A stretch of 8,320 nucleotides of DNA, from positions 1 through 8,320 of the forward strand of contig JAEZIL010000308.1 of the NCBI GenBank assembly GCA_023436685.1, given 5' to 3'. This DNA is from Bacteroidota bacterium (lineage in GTDB: Bacteria > Bacteroidota > Bacteroidia > Chitinophagales > Chitinophagaceae). A program made the translations under genes and the position numbers. Positions 1 through 5,912 of the stretch are shown here, in pieces (positions within the stretch are counted from its first letter, which is position 1; each line of letters opens with the position of its first letter). Under the pieces are notes generated by a model that saw only the letters and a program-made list of their open reading frames with translations, did not search any database and was not told the DNA's origin.

Positions 1-35
1 TGCTTATCCTAAACGCATTGTTTCCAGAGTTTATT

Positions 36-803
36 ATGAAGAAGCTATTAGTTTTTGCTGTGCTATTGATGTCAGGTTTTAAATCTGTAAAGGCACAGAG
101 TTCACTTTTTGGAGCAACCAAACAACCGGCAAGAAGTGGATTTATTATCAATGTTAATGGTGGACTCGATTTGCCGGGGGCAGATATGGCTAAACGTTTT
201 GGTGCCAGCTATAAGCTTGGAGGGGCAATTTTGTATAAAACCACCGGTAACTGGATGTTCGGGCCTAAGATCGATTTCATTATAGGCAATAAGATCAGAG
301 AAGATTCTTTATTGAGAAACATACAGACATTCGATGGTTACCTGATAAACCAAAATGGCCTGGTTGTAGATGTAGGCAAGTTTGAAAGAGGGTATATGAT
401 AGGCCTGCAGGTTGGTAAGATATTTAATACATCAGACAAGAATAGCGATAACGGTGTATTGTTGACCACTTCGGCAGGTTTTATGCAGCATAGAATCAAT
501 CTCTATGATCAAGACCGTTCAATACCTCAAATAAGGGGTGAGTACCGCAAAGGCTATGACAGGCTTTCTAATGGATTATATCTTGAGCAATATGTAGGGT
601 ATAACCACATGAGCACTAAGGGATTTCTAAATTTCCATATAGGGCTCGATATTACTGCCGGCTTTACAAAAGGCAGAAGAGATTTTATTTATGATGTAAT
701 GAGGCCGGGAAATGAGTCTCGTATAGATTTGTTATTCGGGATAAGGGGAGGTTGGTATATCCCTATTTTCAAGCGTAAATCAGAGGAGATATTTTTCGAA
801 TAG
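36..803 (+). CDS. Outer-membrane beta-barrel family protein (uncharacterised)
   Basis: The 255-residue product begins with a clear type I signal peptide (MKKLLVFAVLLMSGFKSVKA, then Q), so it is exported. The rest alternates short hydrophobic or aromatic strands with polar turns: GFIINVNGGLDLP, YKLGGAILYKT, GYMIGLQVGKIF, GVLLTTSAGFMQH, LYLEQYVGYNH, FLNFHIGLDITAGFTKG, LLFGIRGGWYIPIF. This pattern is typical of a small outer-membrane barrel of roughly 8-12 strands. It resembles a family of uncharacterised Bacteroidota envelope proteins that I recall only by general appearance, and its substrate or role is unknown. The reading frame can be extended upstream to a TTG at 18, but the ATG at 36 puts the Lys-Lys of the signal peptide at the N terminus and is preferred. 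The last strand is followed by a basic and acidic tail (KRKSEEIFFE), so the protein does not end on a typical terminal aromatic strand. No Shine-Dalgarno sequence is visible. Its stop codon lies 2 bp from the stop of the convergent next gene. Confidence 0.75.
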   Translation: MKKLLVFAVLLMSGFKSVKAQSSLFGATKQPARSGFIINVNGGLDLPGADMAKRFGASYKLGGAILYKTTGNWMFGPKIDFIIGNKIREDSLLRNIQTFDGYLINQNGLVVDVGKFERGYMIGLQVGKIFNTSDKNSDNGVLLTTSAGFMQHRINLYDQDRSIPQIRGEYRKGYDRLSNGLYLEQYVGYNHMSTKGFLNFHIGLDITAGFTKGRRDFIYDVMRPGNESRIDLLFGIRGGWYIPIFKRKSEEIFFE

Positions 804-805
804 TC

Positions 806-1378
806 TTATTTTGAAGCAAAATAGTGATTAATAATATTGTAGAAAGACACTACAGTATCATTATCATCATTCCAGTTATTCTCACTATGTACTTCATCCA
901 GCCAGCTAATGGCCTCAGGGTATGCATTAAAAGAGTTCATCTGCGTTAAAACCTCTTCATATGCATTAGTGTTTCCCTCAAAAAGTTCGCTAATGAATTG
1001 GTATTTATCATTAATGCTAATTAACCTGCGGATATCGGTATCAGCACTTGATGTAGTAGCCACAATTGCACTGGCAATAGGTTCAGTTTCCTCTACAGTT
1101 GGTACCACAATGGTTTCATCAGACTCTTTTATAGTATTATCATCCATTGCTTTTTGTTGTTGTTCAATAGCTTCATTATTTGAGGATTCTTCAACTTTCA
1201 GTATTGGTGTTGTACTTGTAAGAGAACTATTGAAAGCTATACGACTGCGCATCTCCAACAAATCTGCATATATAACTTTAGTATAGTCCATCATCAGGTC
1301 CAAGTCTATTATTTCCGGCTCACCTGTTTTGCCTGATAGTTCGGTAAGTTTTTGCAATAAATTTGAAATACGCTGCAT
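806..1378 (-). CDS. Conserved hypothetical two-domain protein with acidic linker
   Basis: This 190-residue soluble protein has no signal peptide and no membrane segment. Three parts can be seen. Residues 1-48 are a helical N-terminal region (ISNLLQKLTELSG, then DYTKVIYADLLEMRSRI). Residues 50-112 are a low-complexity linker rich in Ser, Thr, Glu and Gln. Residues 113-190 are a second helical domain (DIRRLISINDKYQFISELFEG, then YEEVLTQMNSF, EAISWLDEV, VVSFYNIINHYF). The C-terminal pattern (I-N-D-K/R-x-x-F-I-x-E-L-F-x-G) is one I associate with uncharacterised Bacteroidota proteins; I know of no function. The start is supported by a purine-rich AAAAGGAGA immediately upstream, which is unusual for this window. 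The gene diverges from the neighbour at 1477 and converges on the barrel gene with a 2-bp gap. A + strand open frame across 909-1286 overlaps it but lacks a recognisable product. It could be a scaffold or regulator, but nothing in the sequence decides this. Confidence 0.8.
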   Translation of the reverse strand: MQRISNLLQKLTELSGKTGEPEIIDLDLMMDYTKVIYADLLEMRSRIAFNSSLTSTTPILKVEESSNNEAIEQQQKAMDDNTIKESDETIVVPTVEETEPIASAIVATTSSADTDIRRLISINDKYQFISELFEGNTNAYEEVLTQMNSFNAYPEAISWLDEVHSENNWNDDNDTVVSFYNIINHYFASK

Positions 1379-1380
1379 AA

Positions 1381-1389
1381 TCTCCTTTT
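1381..1389 (-). promoter_or_regulatory. Shine-Dalgarno-like sequence for the minus-strand gene at 806-1378
   Basis: Read on the minus strand, AAAAGGAGA sits only 2 nt before the ATG (AGGAG ends 3 nt before it). It is the only strong anti-SD match in front of any gene in this window. The spacing is shorter than the usual optimum, so its contribution to initiation is uncertain. Confidence 0.5.
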
Positions 1390-1393
1390 AAAA

Positions 1394-1401
1394 CAAAAAT
1401 A
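1394..1401 (-). promoter_or_regulatory. Candidate Bacteroidota -7 promoter element (TATTTTTG)
   Basis: On the minus strand TATTTTTG matches the Bacteroidota sigma-70 consensus TAnnTTTG exactly. It lies 15 nt upstream of the ATG at 1378 and would give a short leader that includes the AAAAGGAGA ribosome-binding sequence. No clean TTG (-33) element is present about 19 nt further upstream, so the call rests on the -7 box and its position alone. Confidence 0.4.
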
Positions 1402-1421
1402 AGGGGATATGGCTTTATTCG

Positions 1422-1437
1422 CGAAGATGTATCTTCG
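1422..1437. promoter_or_regulatory. Perfect inverted repeat 1 (7-2-7), candidate operator
   Basis: CGAAGAT, a 2-nt spacer GT, then ATCTTCG form a perfect 16-bp palindrome between the divergent genes at 1378 (-) and 1477 (+). It has no following T-run and the spacer is too short for a stable hairpin loop, so a dimeric DNA-binding protein site is more likely than a terminator. Whether it is bound by any protein is unknown. Confidence 0.4.
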
Positions 1438-1445
1438 TATTGAGA

Positions 1446-1461
1446 ACTTATATTTATAAGT
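1446..1461. promoter_or_regulatory. Perfect inverted repeat 2 (7-2-7), candidate operator
   Basis: ACTTATA, a 2-nt spacer TT, then TATAAGT form a second perfect 16-bp palindrome with the same geometry as the one at 1422-1437. The centres are 24 bp apart, a little over two helical turns. It overlaps a TATATTTA sequence (1449-1456) that is one base off the TAnnTTTG promoter box for the + strand gene at 1477, so binding there could block that promoter. Because this repeat is AT-rich, chance is a more serious alternative than for repeat 1. Confidence 0.35.
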
Positions 1462-1476
1462 AGCACACAACAAAAA

Positions 1477-1962
1477 ATGAAACATATTAGAACAGGAAGA
1501 AATAAGAAAGGAATAAAGCGGTTTAAAGTACAAAAACTTGCAGAGGCAAACACATCCGAAATAGACAAACAAGTGTTTGATGCAGTGCTGACAACCCTTT
1601 ATAATAATGCTGACAAGGATGTTCTTGACCTGGAACGGGAAATATACCAGCCACACGGTATCAAGTTAAGTTTGAAACATGCGGAAAGACTTTGGGAAGT
1701 AATGTTAAGCTCTGGTTGGGTTAGCCCGGTAATAGGTTTTGGCAATTCGGGTAAAGTAGCATTAACGCAAAGCGGATATCAGTTAATGGCACAATATGGG
1801 GGGTACAGCAAATTTCTTGAGGCACAGAAAATAGCTCAGCAGCAACAGCCGCAAACAATCATTTTACCCTTGCAGGTTCAAAGCGAGGAGGGGGAAGAAG
1901 AAGACCAGCCCCTACAGGATCAGCCTTCAAAGGCAGCTGACGAGAGAAAGACAAAAAAATAA
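1477..1962 (+). CDS. Hypothetical protein with possible winged-helix-like core
   Basis: The 161-residue product is soluble with no signal peptide. The N-terminal 20 residues are strongly basic (MKHIRTGRNKKGIKRFKVQK). Residues about 28-120 look like a compact helix-rich fold ending in a beta-wing-like piece: EIDKQVFDAVLTTLYNNA, LKHAERLWEVMLSSGWVSPV, then GNSGKVALTQSGYQLMAQYGGYSKFLEAQK. The phrase K-V-A-L-T-x-x-G-Y-x-L-M resembles the end of a winged-helix domain, but that is a pattern impression and not a confirmed match. Residues 120-161 are a low-complexity tail of Gln, then Glu and Asp, then Lys (AQQQQPQ, EEGEEEDQ, ERKTKK), probably disordered. The gene diverges from the one at 806-1378 across a 98-bp region with two palindromes, so it could encode a regulator of the pair. 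It ends 42 bp before the tolC-like gene and may be cotranscribed with it. The function is not recognised. Confidence 0.75.
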   Translation: MKHIRTGRNKKGIKRFKVQKLAEANTSEIDKQVFDAVLTTLYNNADKDVLDLEREIYQPHGIKLSLKHAERLWEVMLSSGWVSPVIGFGNSGKVALTQSGYQLMAQYGGYSKFLEAQKIAQQQQPQTIILPLQVQSEEGEEEDQPLQDQPSKAADERKTKK

Positions 1963-1993
1963 GCCTACCGATATATACCATATTAATTTCAGC

Positions 1994-2001
1994 TATTTTT
2001 G
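1994..2001 (+). promoter_or_regulatory. TAnnTTTG-type element immediately before the tolC-like start
   Basis: TATTTTTG fits the Bacteroidota -7 consensus and ends 3 nt before the ATG at 2005. If used, transcription would begin at or within the start codon, giving a leaderless message. There is no TTG at the expected -33 distance, so this could be coincidental and the gene may instead be read through from the upstream gene. Confidence 0.25.
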
Positions 2002-2004
2002 CCT

Positions 2005-3456
2005 ATGCGCTTTTGGTTTACCTGTTTTATTATCGGATGCTGTATGGCTAATACAGCAATCGCGCAGCAAAATGGTGTATGGTCTTTGCAGCAAGCTGTA
2101 CAGTATGCTATTGATCATAATATTTCCATTCAGCAAAATGTATTAAATGAGCGCTTAGCTAAACTTACTTTACAACAAACCCAGTTAGCCCAGCTACCTA
2201 ATGCCAATATATCTTCATCTTATGGCCGGAGCTTTGGTCGTTCTGTCGATCCTACGACAAACCAATTTGTTGAAGGAAGTAGTTACGATTTTTTAAGTTT
2301 AGGTGGAAGTGCAGATGTACTTGTATTTGGCTGGTTTCAAAAACGAAATAACATAGCCAGGAACCGCTTTAATCTCAAAGCAGCATCGGCAGATGTAGAC
2401 CAACTTAAAGACGATGTATCACTAAACGTTGCCACCGGCTATTTAAGGGCGTTATTGGCGCAGGAGCAAATTAAAGTGGCACGTAAGCAAGTTGAGTTAT
2501 CGGAAGCGCAACTAAAACAAACCCAGGCTTTTGCAAATGCAGGCAGGCTACCTGAATTGAATGTTGCACAGTTACAAGCACAATTAGCAGGAGATAGTGC
2601 GAACCTGATAACTGCGATATCCGACTATAATGCTTCTATCCTTGACATTAAAGCCCTTTTAAATCTGGATTTTTCTGTTCCCTTCAATTTAGAGGTACCA
2701 GATGTAAAAATAGCGGATCAGTTTGCTGTAAACAGTATGAGCCCGGAAGATATATACGTCCAGGCAGCAGGTCATCTGGGTTCAATAAGAAGCAGTCAAA
2801 TGAAGGTTTTTGCAGCTGAGAAGAATTATCATGCTCTTAGAGGTGCCTTATGGCCTCAGGTGACGATTGGGGCGCAATTTGGCACCAACTGGGCAAGCAC
2901 ATATAAAGAAATTGTTGGTACACCTACATTTACAGGTAAGGGTACACCAACTGGAAACTATGTTCCTGTGCCTGCCTTAGATACACTATTCCCTGTTTAT
3001 CAACCAGAAGTAGTATATCAAACACGCACCATACCATTGGGCAAACAATTGGATAACAACTTCCGCCAGACTGTATCGTTAAACCTGAACATACCATTAT
3101 TTAATGCATGGCAGGCGCAATATTCAGTAAAGCAAGCAAGGATCAATTTGTTTTCACAGCAGTTGAATAAGTACAGTGCCGAACTGAAATTGAAACAAGA
3201 TGTTTATAAGGCACACAACGACGCAGGTAATGCAATTCAAAAATACCATGCAGCCGTAAGGGCTGTTGATGCTGCTCAACGTGCCTATGATTTTGCACAG
3301 AAGCGGTATGATTTAGGCTTAACCAATACTGTAGAATACCTAACGACTCAAAATACGCTTTACCAGGCAGAGTCTCGTTTAGCTAGTGCGAAATACGACC
3401 TGATATTCAAATTAAAGGTGATTGATTACTATCTTGGTAAAGAATTAAAACTATAA
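2005..3456 (+). CDS. TolC-family outer-membrane efflux protein
   Basis: The 483-residue product has a TolC-family outer-membrane factor layout: a signal peptide (residues 1-20, ending AIA before QQ) and two repeats of the outer membrane efflux protein fold. Repeat one spans about residues 26-215, starting W-S-L-Q-Q-A-V-Q-Y-A-I-D-H-N. It includes long periplasmic helices rich in Ala, Gln and Leu, such as QIKVARKQVELSEAQLKQTQAFANAGRLPELNV written here as two stretches: QIKVARKQVELSEAQ and LKQTQAFANAGRLPE. Repeat two spans about 245-475 and contains a Bacteroidota-style insertion near 305-350 rich in Pro, Thr and Gly. It ends with the typical RYDLGLTNTVEYL pattern. Such trimers form the outer-membrane channel of tripartite exporters. 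No membrane-fusion protein or inner-membrane pump is adjacent, so its partner is unknown. The frame opens at a TTG (1999), but the ATG at 2005 is the natural start. Its stop is 2 bp from the next gene, indicating cotranscription. Confidence 0.93.
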   Translation: MRFWFTCFIIGCCMANTAIAQQNGVWSLQQAVQYAIDHNISIQQNVLNERLAKLTLQQTQLAQLPNANISSSYGRSFGRSVDPTTNQFVEGSSYDFLSLGGSADVLVFGWFQKRNNIARNRFNLKAASADVDQLKDDVSLNVATGYLRALLAQEQIKVARKQVELSEAQLKQTQAFANAGRLPELNVAQLQAQLAGDSANLITAISDYNASILDIKALLNLDFSVPFNLEVPDVKIADQFAVNSMSPEDIYVQAAGHLGSIRSSQMKVFAAEKNYHALRGALWPQVTIGAQFGTNWASTYKEIVGTPTFTGKGTPTGNYVPVPALDTLFPVYQPEVVYQTRTIPLGKQLDNNFRQTVSLNLNIPLFNAWQAQYSVKQARINLFSQQLNKYSAELKLKQDVYKAHNDAGNAIQKYHAAVRAVDAAQRAYDFAQKRYDLGLTNTVEYLTTQNTLYQAESRLASAKYDLIFKLKVIDYYLGKELKL

Positions 3457-3458
3457 GC

Positions 3459-4241
3459 ATGGCAGACCTTAAGGATGTGCTACTGGAAGCTATACGTGAG
3501 GCAGGGAAGATCATCCAACACTATTTTCAAGGCACATTCACCATCGACAACAAAGGCTCTATTAATAATCTTGTAACCGAAGTTGATACACGTACCGAAA
3601 CTAAGATCATAGAAATTATCAAGAGCTACTTTCCTGATCATAGTATTATAAGTGAAGAAGTTGGTGAATTAATGCAAGAGTCAGATTATCAGTGGATAAT
3701 TGACCCAATTGATGGAACAGTAAACTTTGCCCATGGCATACCCATTTGTTGCGTAAGCATTGGTGTACGGCATAAAGAAGAGCTTGTGCTAGGTAGTGTA
3801 TACAACCCTATGATGAATGAGCTATTCTTTGCTGAGAAAGGAAAGGGAGCTACATTGAATGGCAAGGCAATATCTGTATCTAAAAAATCAGATTTCAAAA
3901 AGGCCTGCCTGGTAACCGGATTTCCGTACAAATGGCCTAAGACATATGAGCACCCTATCAAAGTATTTGAACGGTTTATTTTAGAAGGTTTGCCGGTACG
4001 CCGTTTAGGCTCTGCTGCAATAGACCTTTGCTGGGTGGCTTGTGGCCGTTTCGACGGATTTTGGGAATACAATCTTAACCCTTGGGATCTTGCAGCGGGA
4101 TATTTGATTGTACAAGAGGCCGGCGGCACCATTACCAATTTCGATGGGCAGGCTTATAGCGTTTTTGACAAGGAAACATTAGCCACCAATGGGCTTATAC
4201 ACCAGGAAATGCTTGGCGTAATTCACAAAAAAGACAAGTAG
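3459..4241 (+). CDS. Inositol monophosphatase family protein (SuhB/IMPase-like)
   Basis: This 260-residue cytoplasmic enzyme is full length for the Mg2+-dependent, lithium-sensitive phosphatase superfamily. The metal-binding motifs are all present: the S-E-E acidic site at residues 65-67, the first signature W-I-I-D-P-I-D-G-T (79-87, ligands D82 and D85), and the second signature W-D-L-A-A-G (209-214, D210) followed by the AGG at 221-223. The substrate-side segment RRLGSAAIDLCWVACGRFDGFWE (181-203) is also typical and resembles bacterial SuhB. The family hydrolyses inositol-1-phosphate and related sugar or nucleotide phosphates, and the exact substrate cannot be read from sequence; some members act instead on 3'-phosphoadenosine phosphates or fructose-1,6-bisphosphate. 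The gene follows tolC by 2 bp and precedes thiL by 10 bp, so it is almost certainly in the same transcript and may be translationally coupled. Confidence 0.93.
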   Translation: MADLKDVLLEAIREAGKIIQHYFQGTFTIDNKGSINNLVTEVDTRTETKIIEIIKSYFPDHSIISEEVGELMQESDYQWIIDPIDGTVNFAHGIPICCVSIGVRHKEELVLGSVYNPMMNELFFAEKGKGATLNGKAISVSKKSDFKKACLVTGFPYKWPKTYEHPIKVFERFILEGLPVRRLGSAAIDLCWVACGRFDGFWEYNLNPWDLAAGYLIVQEAGGTITNFDGQAYSVFDKETLATNGLIHQEMLGVIHKKDK

Positions 4242-4251
4242 CATAAAAGTT

Positions 4252-5292
4252 ATGGATGAACAACGGACGGAAATATCCTCATTGGGCGAATTTGGTTTAA
4301 TAGACCATTTAGTACAACAAAACGAGACAAGGCAGGCCAGCACTTTGCTTAGTGTTGGCGATGATGCAGCAGTTATTGACCACTTCGGTAGACAAACAGT
4401 AATAACAACCGACATGCTGGTTGAAGGTGTCCATTTCGATATGATGTACACACCACTAAAGCACTTGGGTTACAAGTCTGTGGTAGTAAATCTATCAGAT
4501 ATTTATGCCATGAACGCTACTCCTACGCATATAACAATGAGTATCGCTATATCAAATAAGTTTTCAGTAGAGGCTTTAGATGAGTTTTACGAGGGTGTTT
4601 ATGCCGCCTGCGACAAATATAATGTTGACCTGGTAGGTGGTGATACAACCACATCTTTAAGAGGCTTTGTAATAAGCGTAACAGCCATTGGTGAAGTAGC
4701 ACCAAATATGTTCGTAACAAGATCAGGAGCTAAAAATGGAGATCTGATATGTGTTACCGGAGATTTAGGTGGGGCTTTTTTAGGCTTGCAACTTTTGGAA
4801 CGTGAAAAGCGAATTTTCCTGGAAAACCAGGGAATTCAGCCTGATTTGGAAAATAAGGCTTATACAGTTGGCAGAGTGTTAAAACCAGAAGCCAGGGTTG
4901 ATATAGTTAATTGGCTCCAGGAGAATGATATAATACCAACAGCAATGATTGATGTAAGCGATGGGCTAAGCTCTGAGATATTGCATATATGCAAACAAAG
5001 TAGCTGCGGCTGTATGGTATATGAAGATAAGATTCCTATCAATGAAGCCACAAGAGCCCATGCGTACGAAATACAAATGGACCCCACAGCTTGCGCCCTT
5101 AGCGGGGGAGAAGATTACGAGCTACTGTTTACTATTAAGCAGGAAGATTATGAAAAGGTAAAGCTGAACGAACAAATATCAGTAGTTGGCCATATCACTG
5201 AGAGTACTCAAGGGGCCCATTTATTAACAAAAGGGGGCAACAAACATCAACTAACGGCCCAAGGGTGGAATGCCTTTAGCGAAAAAAGATAG
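4252..5292 (+). CDS. thiL: Thiamine-monophosphate kinase
   Basis: ThiL phosphorylates thiamine monophosphate with ATP to give thiamine diphosphate, the last step of coenzyme synthesis, in the cytoplasm. The 346-residue protein shows the family motifs in order: V-G-D-D-A-A (35-40), TTDMLVEGVHF (52-62), NLSD (80-83), GGDTT (129-133), TGDLGGA (169-175), the D-V-S-D-G-L-S segment (234-240) and SGGEDYELLFT (284-294), ending in the QGWNAF tail (337-342). These cover the Mg2+/ATP and substrate sites of the AIR-synthase-like (PurM/ThiL) fold. The slightly long size includes a Bacteroidota-type N-terminal extension (RTEISSLGEFGLIDHL). No other thiamine genes are nearby, and the 10-bp gap upstream leaves no room for a TPP riboswitch directly in front of it, so any such control would have to act from the start of the operon. 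No Shine-Dalgarno sequence is visible. Confidence 0.97.
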   Translation: MDEQRTEISSLGEFGLIDHLVQQNETRQASTLLSVGDDAAVIDHFGRQTVITTDMLVEGVHFDMMYTPLKHLGYKSVVVNLSDIYAMNATPTHITMSIAISNKFSVEALDEFYEGVYAACDKYNVDLVGGDTTTSLRGFVISVTAIGEVAPNMFVTRSGAKNGDLICVTGDLGGAFLGLQLLEREKRIFLENQGIQPDLENKAYTVGRVLKPEARVDIVNWLQENDIIPTAMIDVSDGLSSEILHICKQSSCGCMVYEDKIPINEATRAHAYEIQMDPTACALSGGEDYELLFTIKQEDYEKVKLNEQISVVGHITESTQGAHLLTKGGNKHQLTAQGWNAFSEKR

Positions 5293-5299
5293 CCAGCAC

Positions 5300-5328
5300 T
5301 TTGTATCGTAAATTTTTTTTGTATTTTG
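5300..5328 (+). promoter_or_regulatory. Candidate Bacteroidota promoter for the EGF-like lipoprotein
   Basis: A TTTG at 5300-5303 (-33-like) and TATTTTG at 5322-5328 (-7-like, one T short of TAnnTTTG) are separated by 18 nt, close to the spacing known for this phylum. They lie in the 57-bp gap after thiL and 22 nt upstream of the ATG at 5350. A T8 run (5313-5320) sits between the two boxes, with no hairpin before it, so it is not a convincing terminator. Confidence 0.4.
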
Positions 5329-5349
5329 GGGTTTAAATAATTGCAAAAC

Positions 5350-5838
5350 ATGAGGTTTTGGAAACATACACTTATTACAGCTGCAGCATTTATAGGTATC
5401 AGCTCCAGCGTTTTATACACATCTTGCGTAAAGGACAGTTGCGAACGCCTCCGTTGCAAAAACGGTTCGGTTTGTAATGATGAAGTATGCCAGTGTAAAA
5501 CCGGTTACGAAGGAACCGAATGTGAACATGCAGTTGTGGAACGCTATGAAGGCAGCTATGATGGTAGCACCAAATGTAACGAAATGGCACCAAGTATAGA
5601 TTCGGCACATGTAACTCGTGTAAACCATAATACAGTAACGTTCCGTCTCTTTTCAATGGGTGTAAGCGAGAATACTTATAAAGTGACAGTAGACGCTAAG
5701 TCCGGACGTTATACCAACCCGGAGAAAGGGATTATAGTTGATGTAATAGACGATGCCGATAGAATAACCATACGCGAGCAAACGATACAAAATGGCATGA
5801 CAAGTATTTGCACATTCATTGGCACGAAAAGAAAATAG
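5350..5838 (+). CDS. EGF-like domain lipoprotein
   Basis: The 162-residue product starts with a lipoprotein-type signal (MRFWKH, then a hydrophobic stretch to residue 22) ending in Y-T-S-C, with Cys26 as the probable lipidated residue. Residues 31-58 form one complete EGF-like module with six cysteines at 31, 36, 42, 47, 49 and 58 in the spacing C-x4-C-x5-C-x4-C-x-C-x8-C. The final part is the classic C-x-C-x2-G-Y-x-G-x2-C. The remaining 100 residues are a beta-rich domain (YEGSYDGSTKC, NTVTFRLFSMG, TYKVTVDAKSGRY, GIIVDVIDDADRITIREQTI, TSICTFIGTKRK) with two more cysteines near 76 and 154 that could pair. It is probably anchored in the outer membrane, with oxidising conditions allowing disulfides. 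The open frame extends to a TTG at 5341, but ATG 5350 gives the proper signal. The ligand and function are unknown. The gene probably has its own promoter and is followed by a strong terminator. Confidence 0.85.
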   Translation: MRFWKHTLITAAAFIGISSSVLYTSCVKDSCERLRCKNGSVCNDEVCQCKTGYEGTECEHAVVERYEGSYDGSTKCNEMAPSIDSAHVTRVNHNTVTFRLFSMGVSENTYKVTVDAKSGRYTNPEKGIIVDVIDDADRITIREQTIQNGMTSICTFIGTKRK

Positions 5839-5859
5839 TAATTACTTTATTATACTTAT

Positions 5860-5884
5860 AGCCGGGAAATATCCCGGCTTTTTT
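5860..5884 (+). terminator. Intrinsic terminator after the EGF-like lipoprotein gene
   Basis: AGCCGGGA (5860-5867) pairs perfectly with TCCCGGCT (5872-5879) around an AATA loop, giving an 8-bp GC-rich stem followed directly by a run of T to 5884. It begins 22 nt after the stop codon and separates the tolC-to-lipoprotein group from gldA. Confidence 0.9.
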
Positions 5885-5912
5885 ATGCCTGTTTTATAAA
5901 GCAGTAAATCAT

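Noticed and set aside
1..35. Possible end of an upstream gene (TGC TTA TCC TAA)
   Set aside because: Three codons before a stop are not enough to support a coding call.
909..1286. 125-codon open frame on the + strand
   Set aside because: It lies wholly inside the minus-strand gene 806-1378, has Ser/Ile/Val-rich anonymous composition, and no initiation signal. The minus-strand gene has a ribosome-binding sequence and a sensible protein.
1309..1656. 115-codon Cys/Phe-rich open frame on the - strand
   Set aside because: It overlaps parts of two better-supported genes and the palindromic intergenic region, and reads like reverse-complement composition.
1798..1803. G6 run in the gene at 1477
   Set aside because: It encodes an ordinary Gly-Gly in frame and six bases is unremarkable.
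2005..2046. Possible lipobox (I-I-G-C) in the TolC-like signal peptide
   Set aside because: Only 11 residues precede the Cys, too short for a normal lipoprotein signal, and a good signal peptidase I site (AIA before QQ) follows.
3689..4138. 149-codon open frame on the - strand
   Set aside because: It is antisense to the IMPase-family gene, whose catalytic motifs are intact; the antisense product resembles nothing.
4242..4251. TPP riboswitch in front of thiL
   Set aside because: Only 10 bp separate the genes and no thi-box sequence is seen within the preceding gene.
5309..5321. T8 run after thiL as a terminator
   Set aside because: No stable hairpin precedes it; it fits better as AT-rich spacer within a candidate promoter.
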